5,589 bases of DNA, from contig DATMXR010000133.1 in the NCBI GenBank assembly GCA_035561315.1, forward strand, positions 1 through 5,589, read 5' to 3'. Below are positions 1-5,589 of the stretch, piece by piece. How positions within the stretch are numbered: the first letter of the stretch is position 1; the number at the start of each line of letters is the position of its first letter. This stretch comes from JAEYLA01 sp035561315 (GTDB taxonomy: Bacteria; Bacillota; Clostridia; Christensenellales; CAG-138). The notes beneath the pieces were generated by a model that worked only from the letters and a program-made list of their open reading frames with translations, ran no database searches and had not been told where the DNA came from. A program made the position numbers and the translations under genes.

Positions 1-3
1 CTT

Positions 4-44
4 TTCCGGCGGGTCAAACGATCGGTTACTTGCTGCCGCCGGAA
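4..44 (-). repeat. Inverted repeat across the pyk stop codon
   Basis: TTCCGGCGG (4-12) pairs perfectly with CCGCCGGAA (36-44), a nine-pair stem around a 23-base loop that contains the pyk TAA at 26-28. On the minus-strand transcript it is followed by AAG instead of a U run, so it is not a standard terminator. It could protect the 3' end, but the window stops at position 1 and a real terminator may lie just beyond. Confidence 0.35.
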
Positions 45-1786
45 TAGCAGCTGTCGCCGTTGTAGACGACGCCGCTCTTTGCGTCGATGGTCGCCAGGCA
101 GCCGGTTTTTAAAAGCTGCGTCGCGCCCTCGGCCCCCGCGATCAGCGGGAGGTCCAGCGCCAGGCAGGCGGACGCGGCGCCCGAATCCGCCATTCTTTCC
201 TCCGTCACCACGGCGCGCGCGCGGCGCATTTCATGCAGCACGTCGTTGGTGGTGCGGTCTATGACAAGAATATCGCCGTCGTGGAAATTCTTGATGCCGT
301 CGGGGGTCGTCACCACGCAGACCCGCCCGGTAATGGGCGCAAGGCCGTTGCCCGCGCCGCGCACGAGCGCCGTGCCCAGCACATGGACCTGCAGCGTGTT
401 CGTGATCTCCCCCACGCGGTCGGAGGAACCGGTGACGACGATGATATCGCCGTCGTGCGCCAAATTCGCCTCCTGCACCTTGCGTGCGGCGTCCATAAAC
501 AACTCGCGGCTAGAAGATTTATAATCGTTCATCAGCGGCGTCACGCCCCAGGAAAGGGCGAGCTGCCGGTAGGTGCGCGCGTTTGGCGTGATGGCGACGA
601 TGGGCGTGGCCGGACGGAAGCGGGATACCATGCGCGCGGTGGAACCTGTGCGCGTGACGGTCACGATCGCCGCCGCCTCCAGATCGTGCGCGGTGGTGCA
701 GGTGGCGTGGGAGATGGCGTTGATGACGCTGTTGTCGAGCTCCGGCCGGAAGCTGTGGAAATTCTGTTTGTAATCGATAAACTCCTCGGTGCGCTCGGCG
801 ATCTTCACCATGGTGCGTATGGTCTCCACGGGGTACTTGCCGTTTGCCGTCTCGCCCGAAAGCATCAGCGCGCTTGTGCCGTCGTAGATCGCGTTCGCGA
901 CGTCGGTGATCTCCGCGCGGGTGGGGCGGGCGTTGCGCACCATGGACTCGAGCATCTGCGTGGCGGTGATGACGCGCTTGCCCGCGCGGTAGCACTTGGT
1001 GATGAGCTGCTTCTGCAGGTAGGGCAGCTCCTCGAACGGGATCTCCACGCCCATATCGCCGCGCGCCACCATGATGCCCGCGGACAGGCGTATGATTTCA
1101 TCGATGTGCTCGATGCCGGAACGGTTTTCGATTTTTGCGATCAGCTCGACGCCCGACGCGCCGTGGTTGGCCAAAAACCGCTTGACGTCCATGACGTCCT
1201 GCGCGGTGCGCACGAACGAAAGCGCGATGTAATCGAGGTCGTTTTCCACCGCGAAGAGTATGTCCGCGCGGTCCCGCTCGGACAGGTACGGCATATCGAG
1301 ATACAGCCCCGGCAGGTTGACGCTTTTGCTGTTGGAAAGCGGCCCGCCGTTGACCACGCGGCAGACGATGTTTTCTTTATCCGCGCTCAGGACGGAAAGC
1401 TCTATGAGCCCGTCGTCGAGCATGATGCTGTTGCCGGGGCTGACGCAGGCGGGCAAGGCCGCATAGTTGATATAGGCTATGCTTTCATCACCCTCGCATT
1501 CTTTTGTGGTGAGGGTGAATGTGTCGCCTTCGTTGAGCTGAACGTTTCCCTTCTTGAACCGGCCGATGCGGATCTCCGGCCCGCGCGTATCCAGCATGAT
1601 GGCGAGAGGGACCCCCATTTCCTCGCGCAGCTCCTTCAGGCGGTCCACGCGCACCTTATGCTCCGCGTGGTCGCCGTGGGAAAAGTTGAGCCGCGCCACG
1701 TTCATGCCCGCCAAAATCATCTGGCGGAGAGTCTCTTTGGCCTCCGAAGCGGGGCCGATGGTGCATACGATTTTCGTTTTTCTCAT
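26..1786 (-). CDS. pyk: Pyruvate kinase with C-terminal PEP-utiliser-like extension
   Basis: Catalyses phosphoenolpyruvate + ADP to pyruvate + ATP, the last step of glycolysis, in the cytoplasm. At 586 residues it is about 110 longer than the E. coli enzymes. The barrel starts with KIVCTIGPAS (5-14). Substrate residues include R32, N34, S36, D66 and T67; K218 in IAKIEN is the catalytic lysine, and E220 and D244 are the metal ligands. E71 in TRGPEIR is the residue that in this family goes with K+ dependence. The B domain lies at about 75-160. The allosteric C domain has the phosphate-loop-like TRTGST at 378-383. Residues about 484-579 form the extra domain seen in Bacillus and clostridial enzymes; the usual SH pair of that fold reads S539-A540 here. 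The ATG start gives the canonical N-terminus, with AAGGAG upstream at a rather long 13-base spacing. The stop is TAA. It is separated from lplA by a terminator and has its own probable promoter. Identity is very secure; the effector is not predictable. Confidence 0.97.
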   Translation of the reverse strand: MRKTKIVCTIGPASEAKETLRQMILAGMNVARLNFSHGDHAEHKVRVDRLKELREEMGVPLAIMLDTRGPEIRIGRFKKGNVQLNEGDTFTLTTKECEGDESIAYINYAALPACVSPGNSIMLDDGLIELSVLSADKENIVCRVVNGGPLSNSKSVNLPGLYLDMPYLSERDRADILFAVENDLDYIALSFVRTAQDVMDVKRFLANHGASGVELIAKIENRSGIEHIDEIIRLSAGIMVARGDMGVEIPFEELPYLQKQLITKCYRAGKRVITATQMLESMVRNARPTRAEITDVANAIYDGTSALMLSGETANGKYPVETIRTMVKIAERTEEFIDYKQNFHSFRPELDNSVINAISHATCTTAHDLEAAAIVTVTRTGSTARMVSRFRPATPIVAITPNARTYRQLALSWGVTPLMNDYKSSSRELFMDAARKVQEANLAHDGDIIVVTGSSDRVGEITNTLQVHVLGTALVRGAGNGLAPITGRVCVVTTPDGIKNFHDGDILVIDRTTNDVLHEMRRARAVVTEERMADSGAASACLALDLPLIAGAEGATQLLKTGCLATIDAKSGVVYNGDSCYSGGSK

Positions 1787-1835
1787 TCTATAAATTTAAC
1801 TCCTTATCGGAAATCGAAATCCTTCCACATATAGC

Positions 1836-1863
1836 AGTATAACAGATCAGATGCAAATGAACA
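1836..1863 (-). promoter_or_regulatory. Probable pyk promoter (extended -10)
   Basis: On the minus strand TGTTATACT (1836-1844) is an extended -10 element: TG, one base, then TATACT, which matches the consensus hexamer at five of six places. A weak -35 candidate, TGTTCA at 1858-1863 (three of six), sits 16 bases further upstream, as expected when an extended -10 carries most of the recognition. Transcription would start near 1829, giving a leader of roughly 43 bases that contains the AAGGAG ribosome site of pyk. Read by eye only. Confidence 0.5.
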
Positions 1864-1870
1864 GTGAAAA

Positions 1871-1908
1871 TTTATCCAGCAATAAAATTTTATCCAGAAT
1901 TTACCCAG
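1871..1908 (-). repeat. Three tandem direct repeats upstream of the pyk promoter
   Basis: The nine-base motif CTGGATAAA (minus strand) occurs exactly at 1871-1879 and 1889-1897, and with one change as CTGGGTAAA at 1900-1908. All three have the same orientation, with starts 18 and 11 bases apart, in an AT-rich stretch just upstream of the proposed -35 of pyk. The location fits binding of a transcription activator, but no known operator is recognised and chance repetition in AT-rich DNA is possible. Confidence 0.5.
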
Positions 1909-1973
1909 ACAATTTTTGCTGTGATCCTACCATGCCTCCTTTCTTTAATATGGCTTTCCGCCGGGATTTTCAT

Positions 1974-2011
1974 AAAAAAAAGAGCGCCGCGTCCGCCCGG
2001 GACACGCGCTC
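1974..2011 (-). terminator. Rho-independent terminator after lplA
   Basis: On the minus strand GAGCGC (2006-2011) plus GUGUCC pairs with GGACGC plus GCGCUC (1982-1987). This makes a 12-pair GC-rich stem with one bulged G (position 1988), one G-U pair and a five-base loop (1995-1999). Eight U residues (1974-1981) follow directly. The G-U pair becomes a C-A mismatch on the plus strand and no T run follows there, so the terminator acts on minus-strand transcripts. It begins 39 bases after the lplA stop and isolates pyk from the lipA-lplA transcript. Confidence 0.92.
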
Positions 2012-2049
2012 CTGTTATAACAACAAGTTATATATTGGGTGGATCCGTG

Positions 2050-3027
2050 TCAGAATATGCAGGCCATCAGTTCCTCCGGCTCGATCAGGTAAAAGGGCTG
2101 AAGCCGCAGGGCGTCCCCGAGCGCGGCGCGCACGCTCTGCTCGTTGTAGGGGCAGCCCTTCAGGCGGTCCGTCAGGTCGTTCAGGTCGCCCGCGAAAAAG
2201 AAATCCCCGTGTATGCTGCAATTTTCGATCACGCCCTTATCCACATCCAGGCAGACTTCCACCTTGCCGCCGTTGAGGCGCTTGCTTCTTGAAACCTGGC
2301 AGTTGGGCGCTTTGCCGTACACCCAATCCCAGCTTCTGAATTTTTGCCGCGCCGTACGCTCCGCGGCGGAAATCTCCTCCCGCGTGAGCGTCCGGGTTTT
2401 GACGCCGGACAGCATGGAGTTTAGAAGCCTGTCCCGGAAGCCGAGCATATCCATTGGCTCGCTTACATGCTCTTTCAGGTTCGTGACCCGCTGCCGGACG
2501 GAGCGGATGCCCTTGGTGACGATCTTTTCATCGTCAACGGTGAGGCTGCGCACCATTTCATCGATATCCGTATCGAACAATATGGAACCGTGGTGCAGCA
2601 CGCGGCTGCCGGTATGGTGCTGCGCGTTGCCGGAGAATTTTTTGCCGTCCACCAAAAGATCGTTGCGCGCGCTCATGGAGGCGTCCACGCCCATGGCCTT
2701 CAGCCCCTCCAGCACGGGGCGCACGAACGCTTCGAACGCGATCTCCCTGTTTTCCCGGTTGCGCATGATGTAGCTAAATTGCCAGCTTCCCGGATCGGTG
2801 AATATGGTGCCGCCGCCCGTGAGCCGCCTTACGATATGAATGCCCTTCTGCTTTGCGTACGCCTCGTTGATTTCCGCCGCCGCGATCTGGTAGTTGCCGA
2901 TCATCAGGGTAGGCTCCGTGCGCCAGAAGAGAAAATAATCGTCCTCCGGCTCTTTTTTGCGCAGCAGCTCGTACTCCAGCCCAAACCAGAAATACGCGTC
3001 CATGCTTTCATGGGCGAGGTATATCAT
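2050..3027 (-). CDS. lplA: Lipoate-protein ligase A
   Basis: Activates free lipoate (or octanoate) with ATP to the acyl-adenylate and transfers it to a lysine of lipoyl domains such as GcvH or 2-oxoacid dehydrogenase E2 subunits. The 325 residues match full-length bacterial LplA. The catalytic domain has IGNYQ (43-47), the substrate loop RRLTGGG (67-73), NDLLVDGKKFSG (122-133) with K130 as the expected catalytic lysine, and HHGSILFD (145-152). The accessory C-terminal domain starts about 230 with SWDWVYGK and is complete. The stretch after GGG reads TIFTDPGSWQ rather than the common AVYHDxGNxN, so this is a divergent ligase subgroup. The start ATG overlaps the lipA stop as ATGA, and AAGGAG lies 10 bases upstream inside lipA, which suggests translational coupling. 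An octanoyltransferase role cannot be excluded, because lipA is adjacent and no LipB or LipM is visible. Confidence 0.93.
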   Translation of the reverse strand: MIYLAHESMDAYFWFGLEYELLRKKEPEDDYFLFWRTEPTLMIGNYQIAAAEINEAYAKQKGIHIVRRLTGGGTIFTDPGSWQFSYIMRNRENREIAFEAFVRPVLEGLKAMGVDASMSARNDLLVDGKKFSGNAQHHTGSRVLHHGSILFDTDIDEMVRSLTVDDEKIVTKGIRSVRQRVTNLKEHVSEPMDMLGFRDRLLNSMLSGVKTRTLTREEISAAERTARQKFRSWDWVYGKAPNCQVSRSKRLNGGKVEVCLDVDKGVIENCSIHGDFFFAGDLNDLTDRLKGCPYNEQSVRAALGDALRLQPFYLIEPEELMACIF

Positions 3028-3926
3028 GCCCTGTTCGCTCCTTTCCGGATGGCTTCAAACGCTTCCCCCGCCATATAGGAGCTGCGCACCAGCGGCGCGC
3101 TCGCGGCGTACAAAAAGCCCAGGGCCTCCGCCTCCCGTTTATAGGCCGCGAACTCCTCCGGCGCAATATAGGCCACCACCGGATGATGGAGCTTGCTGGG
3201 GGCAAGATACTGGCCGACGGTGAGGATGTCGCACCCGATTTTACGCAGATCCTTCATGACCGCGGCCACCTCTTCATGCGCTTCCCCCAGGCCCACCATG
3301 ACGCCGGATTTTATGTAGATCTCCGGCGCTTCCCTTTTGACGCGGGCAAGCAGCTCCAGCGAGCGCCCATACGCCGCCATGGGGCGGACCTCCGGGTACA
3401 GGCGGGGCACGGTTTCGACATTGTGGTTGATGATATGGGGCTTTGCCGCGATTACGGCTAAAAGCGCCGCTTCATCCCCCTGAAAATCCGGTATCAGCAC
3501 TTCTATGACGGGCGGGTCCTCCGAAAACGCGCCCTTTATGGCGCGGATGACGTCCGCAAAATGGCTTGCGCCGCCATCAAATAGATCGTCCCGCGTGACG
3601 GAAGTGACGACGACATGCTTAAGCCCCAGTTCCTTTACCGCAGCCGCCACATGCCCCGGCTCCTGCGGGTCCACGGGGGCGGGCCTTCCCTTTGTGACGG
3701 TGCAGAACGTGCAGTTCCGCGTGCAGTTGTTGCCCAATATCATGAACGTGGCGGTGCGTTTATGGAAACACTCCCCGCAGTTGGGGCAGTTCGCTTCCTC
3801 GCAGACCGTATGCAGGGAAAGCTTGCGCAGCATCGCCACGACCTTCCGGTTCTCTTCCCCCGCGCCGCTCCTTACGCGCAGCCAATCCGGCTTTTTAAGC
3901 GGCGTCTGTTCCGTTCCTTGTTCCAT
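3024..3926 (-). CDS. lipA: Lipoyl synthase (radical SAM)
   Basis: Inserts sulfur at C6 and C8 of protein-bound octanoyl groups to make lipoyl cofactors, using S-adenosylmethionine and two iron-sulfur clusters. All diagnostic residues are present. The auxiliary, sulfur-donating cluster is C42-x4-C47-x5-C53 in the CEEANCPNCGEC block. The radical SAM cluster is C68-x3-C72-x2-C75 (CTRNCTFC). The C-terminal RSSY (281-284) supplies the serine ligand of the auxiliary cluster. The length of 300 is normal for the family. The ATG start gives MEQGTEQ before the conserved KPDWLRVR; its ribosome site (AAGG, about 11 bases away) is weak. The gene overlaps lplA by four bases, so the two are made together for lipoate metabolism. 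It starts 71 bases after the DUF3307 gene; I see no convincing own promoter in that gap. Confidence 0.97.
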   Translation of the reverse strand: MEQGTEQTPLKKPDWLRVRSGAGEENRKVVAMLRKLSLHTVCEEANCPNCGECFHKRTATFMILGNNCTRNCTFCTVTKGRPAPVDPQEPGHVAAAVKELGLKHVVVTSVTRDDLFDGGASHFADVIRAIKGAFSEDPPVIEVLIPDFQGDEAALLAVIAAKPHIINHNVETVPRLYPEVRPMAAYGRSLELLARVKREAPEIYIKSGVMVGLGEAHEEVAAVMKDLRKIGCDILTVGQYLAPSKLHHPVVAYIAPEEFAAYKREAEALGFLYAASAPLVRSSYMAGEAFEAIRKGANRA

Positions 3927-3997
3927 GATAAAAACCCTTGCTTTCCGATATGTGGTTTTCCGGGCTGTGATAAGGACCCTTCCGGATACTGTTTACT

Positions 3998-4753
3998 TTA
4001 CACCCCCGACAGGGCTTTGTAAACCAAGTAGCACATTAAAGCAAGCGCCACGCTTAACAGCGTACCCACCAGGTACCGCTCCGCAAAGCATTGGTCTTCG
4101 AGCTGTTTATACCGCGCAATGGATTTCGCGGTCAATACGAATGCGATGGAGGCCGCCGCATTCAACAAGCACAGCGTCAAAACGATGATCCGTTCAAGCT
4201 TGCCGATCATTTCCCCCGCTCTTAATACTTCTTCCTGCAATGCCTCTTCCCTTTTCCCCTTTTTCCCTTCCATATGGATGAGAACATGCTTCACCAATAC
4301 GGAAGCGGGCGTCCATAACGCTGCATAAGCAAGCGATGCAAGCACAACTCCCCGGATGCTCCATTGGGCGGATACGCCCTGTATCATACTTTCTTCCAGA
4401 AAGGCTTTGACCGCCTGCCCGAAAGGGTTCAACGCCGAAAGACGGGATGCCAGAATGACGAGCACGCCGATATGTATGAGCTGGTCGAGGAGAAACCACA
4501 TAAGGCCGTTTTCTTTCTCCAGCCGGGTTTTCAGCCAATCCAGCAGGAAATGCGAGCCTGCGGCCGCGATAAAAAAGCCGATGAGTTGCGCGGGCGTTCC
4601 ATGCAGCAGCGTAACAAAAAATATGCACAGGCCGTAGAGCAGGCTGTGCAGAATTAAGGCGGGCATTCTAACGCGCTTTGTTTGCGCCATGCGGGAGGTC
4701 TGCAAATAGAAATCGCCTATGACATGGGCGAGCAGGAAACCAATCAACCGCAT
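3998..4753 (-). CDS. DUF3307 family multi-pass membrane protein
   Basis: A predicted integral membrane protein of 251 residues and unknown function. Family features seen: AHVIGDFYLQ (9-18), H36, SHFLLDWLK (67-75), LLDQLIHI (88-95), and a C-terminal block with GKLERI (184-189), AKSIARY (209-215) and ERYLVGTLLS (225-234). Hydrophobic helices occur roughly at 1-17, 32-50, 55-72, 86-102, 132-158, 186-208 and 226-246; a charged loop (about 159-180) lies between. H10/D14, H68/D72 and D90/H94 repeat an i,i+4 His/Asp pattern in the membrane segments, which could bind metal (inference). A GTG start 48 bases upstream would also be open, but it would run into the SatD gene. The ATG at 4753 is preferred because AGGAAGGA sits 5 bases upstream and the N-terminus then begins at the family motif. 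The gene starts 2 bases after the SatD stop, so the two are surely co-transcribed. Family assignment is by motif memory. Confidence 0.8.
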   Translation of the reverse strand: MRLIGFLLAHVIGDFYLQTSRMAQTKRVRMPALILHSLLYGLCIFFVTLLHGTPAQLIGFFIAAAGSHFLLDWLKTRLEKENGLMWFLLDQLIHIGVLVILASRLSALNPFGQAVKAFLEESMIQGVSAQWSIRGVVLASLAYAALWTPASVLVKHVLIHMEGKKGKREEALQEEVLRAGEMIGKLERIIVLTLCLLNAAASIAFVLTAKSIARYKQLEDQCFAERYLVGTLLSVALALMCYLVYKALSGV

Positions 4754-4755
4754 TT

Positions 4756-5562
4756 TTATCCTTCCTCTTTGGGCAAATATTGCAGTACAAAGGTTAAGCA
4801 CATCAATTTTTGCAAACGAATCAATTGCAGGTTGCCCGCGGCTATCATTTGACGAATATTCTCATAGGTTGTTCCCAATAGCTTGCTTGCCAGAGAGGCC
4901 CAGTTGGTACCTATTTTTTGCCCGTTTTGCCCCCATTCTAATAACACAGATTTGTCAGTAAGATCAGATATACCCTGTATATTATAAGTTGTTATATTCT
5001 CTTTAATATACAGATGAATGTTATCGGCATAAGCCGCGTGTTCGTATTCAATGTCTGCGATTGGGTAAGTAATATCTAAAAGATTGTTTAAATCGCGTTG
5101 CTTCTTGGTCTGATCGTATTGCAAGGCATACAAAACAAACAATAAATTATTCAAAAACTTCATTGACGTTTCATCTTCGGATAAGCAAGCAGCTCTTGCC
5201 ACCGATCCGCACGACTCCAATGCCTTTCTGGCATAATGGTAGCATGGACCGTCTTGCGCGTTTGAACCTTCATTTTCTACATGAACATATAGATCTCCAA
5301 TTCCCAATCCCGCATCGAGTTGGAACGGATACATGAATTTTTGAACACAGAACATAAAATTCAGCGCTTCATCCAGTTCCGTAAATAACGTTTGTATGCT
5401 GTCCCCCGCAGAAAATTCCGCCTTGCTTACCATATAGCTTCCATAAATATCGTTTACCAGAGCCAGCACGCGCCCCAGCTTTTCCTGGCAGCGCTGTCTT
5501 TCCTCCGGTTTCATCTTTTTGGAGGCGCGCAAATCCATGATGACGGCAACATAATTTTTCAT
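4756..5562 (-). CDS. SatD family protein, cyclase-like domain plus HTH-like C-terminus
   Basis: A 268-residue soluble protein that I place in the SatD family, named after satD of the Streptococcus mutans sat operon, which is linked to acid tolerance; the molecular function is unknown. Residues 1-120 follow the order of a class III nucleotidyl cyclase: a strand ending in D10 (AVIMDLRAS), a long helix (about 19-40), a strand-turn-strand with G53-D54 (AEFSAGDSIQ), a helix (65-77), the strand LDAGLGIGDLYV (82-93), then GPCYHYARKALE (105-116). D10 and D54 could be paired metal ligands, but catalysis is my inference. Residues about 215-245 (NWASLASKLLGTTYENIRQMI) resemble a helix-turn-helix. The start ATG has GAGG seven bases upstream. 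The middle of the gene is much richer in A+T than its neighbours and uses codons such as ATA and TTA, a sign of different ancestry. It is followed directly by the DUF3307 gene. Family call fairly sure, activity unknown. Confidence 0.8.
   Translation of the reverse strand: MKNYVAVIMDLRASKKMKPEERQRCQEKLGRVLALVNDIYGSYMVSKAEFSAGDSIQTLFTELDEALNFMFCVQKFMYPFQLDAGLGIGDLYVHVENEGSNAQDGPCYHYARKALESCGSVARAACLSEDETSMKFLNNLLFVLYALQYDQTKKQRDLNNLLDITYPIADIEYEHAAYADNIHLYIKENITTYNIQGISDLTDKSVLLEWGQNGQKIGTNWASLASKLLGTTYENIRQMIAAGNLQLIRLQKLMCLTFVLQYLPKEEG
4759..4768 (-). promoter_or_regulatory. Ribosome binding site that sets the DUF3307 start
   Basis: The minus strand reads GAGGAAGGAT, then AAAA, then ATG. This purine-rich Shine-Dalgarno site lies within the last codons of the SatD-family gene, with AAGGA ending five bases before the ATG at 4753. 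It favours that start over the upstream GTG at 4801 and implies coupling between termination of the first gene and initiation of the second. Confidence 0.7.
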
Positions 5563-5579
5563 AGTATTACCTCACGGCC

Positions 5580-5588
5580 AGTATATCA
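5580..5588 (-). promoter_or_regulatory. Possible extended -10 of the SatD-family gene
   Basis: The minus strand reads TGATATACT (5580-5588): TG, one base, then TATACT, the same form as the proposed pyk -10. The start of transcription would fall near 5573, only about 11 bases before the ATG, so the GAGG ribosome site (5570-5573) would lie at the very end of the message. Any -35 lies outside the window. This is a weak call. Confidence 0.3.
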
Positions 5589-5589
5589 T

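Noticed and set aside
233..1834. A 533-codon open frame on the plus strand opposite pyk
   Set aside because: It is fully antisense to a pyruvate kinase with every catalytic motif. Its translation is rich in Arg, Ala, His and Val without any recognisable domain, as expected from the mirror of GC-rich codons.
1890..1973. A 27-codon minus-strand frame starting right after the terminator U run (MKIPAESH...)
   Set aside because: No Shine-Dalgarno site precedes it and it sits behind a strong terminator; it also runs into the repeats upstream of the pyk promoter.
2016..2032. Small inverted repeat TATAAC/GTTATA between the lplA stop and the terminator
   Set aside because: A six-pair, AT-rich stem with a five-base loop is weak and likely incidental.
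1864..2292. Plus-strand open frames across the lplA terminator and the 3' end of lplA
   Set aside because: They run through the terminator hairpin and antisense to conserved LplA sequence; no ribosome site or recognisable protein.
3927..3995. Three CGGAA-type short repeats in the lipA leader
   Set aside because: Only five to six bases each, irregularly spaced, and the same string occurs elsewhere in this GC-rich DNA; no regulator site recognised.
1..5589. tRNA, rRNA, CRISPR array, insertion sequence or riboswitch
   Set aside because: I looked on both strands and saw no tRNA cloverleaf, regular repeat-spacer pattern, transposase reading frame with flanking inverted repeats, or recognisable aptamer. 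Intergenic space is limited to short gaps, the longest being 263 bases.

Overview
The window looks like a piece of chromosome from a member of the Bacillota, probably a moderately GC-rich clostridial lineage. Supporting signs are strong Shine-Dalgarno sites, a pyruvate kinase carrying the C-terminal extension common in Bacillus and Clostridia, and a lipoyl synthase/lipoate ligase pair. Most coding sequence is GC-rich (for example 41 of 60 bases are G or C at 1021-1080), but part of the right-hand gene is not. The assignment is by inference; there is no rRNA or marker gene to place it more precisely.

All five genes lie on the minus strand, so transcription runs from high to low coordinates. 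In that order they are: a SatD-family protein (4756-5562); a DUF3307 multi-pass membrane protein starting 2 bases after it (3998-4753); a 71-base gap; lipoyl synthase lipA (3024-3926); lipoate-protein ligase lplA, which overlaps lipA by the four bases ATGA (2050-3027); a rho-independent terminator (1974-2011); then pyruvate kinase pyk (26-1786) behind its own probable extended -10 promoter. No terminator is visible between the SatD gene and lplA, so the four genes may form one transcript ending at 1974.

The central pair handles lipoate: LipA inserts two sulfurs into octanoyl groups on carrier domains, and the LplA-type ligase attaches free lipoate or octanoate. No lipoyl-accepting protein and no separate octanoyltransferase is in view. 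Pyk is the last step of glycolysis and seems to be regulated alone.

The least understood part is the right end. The SatD-family protein has a layout that resembles a class III nucleotidyl cyclase domain (D10 and D54 as possible metal ligands, a GLGIGD strand, a YARKALE helix) followed by a helix-turn-helix-like C-terminus, and it is tightly coupled to a membrane protein with conserved His/Asp positions. That pair is the best candidate for an undescribed system here, although both families are known by name and their function in this organism is unproven.
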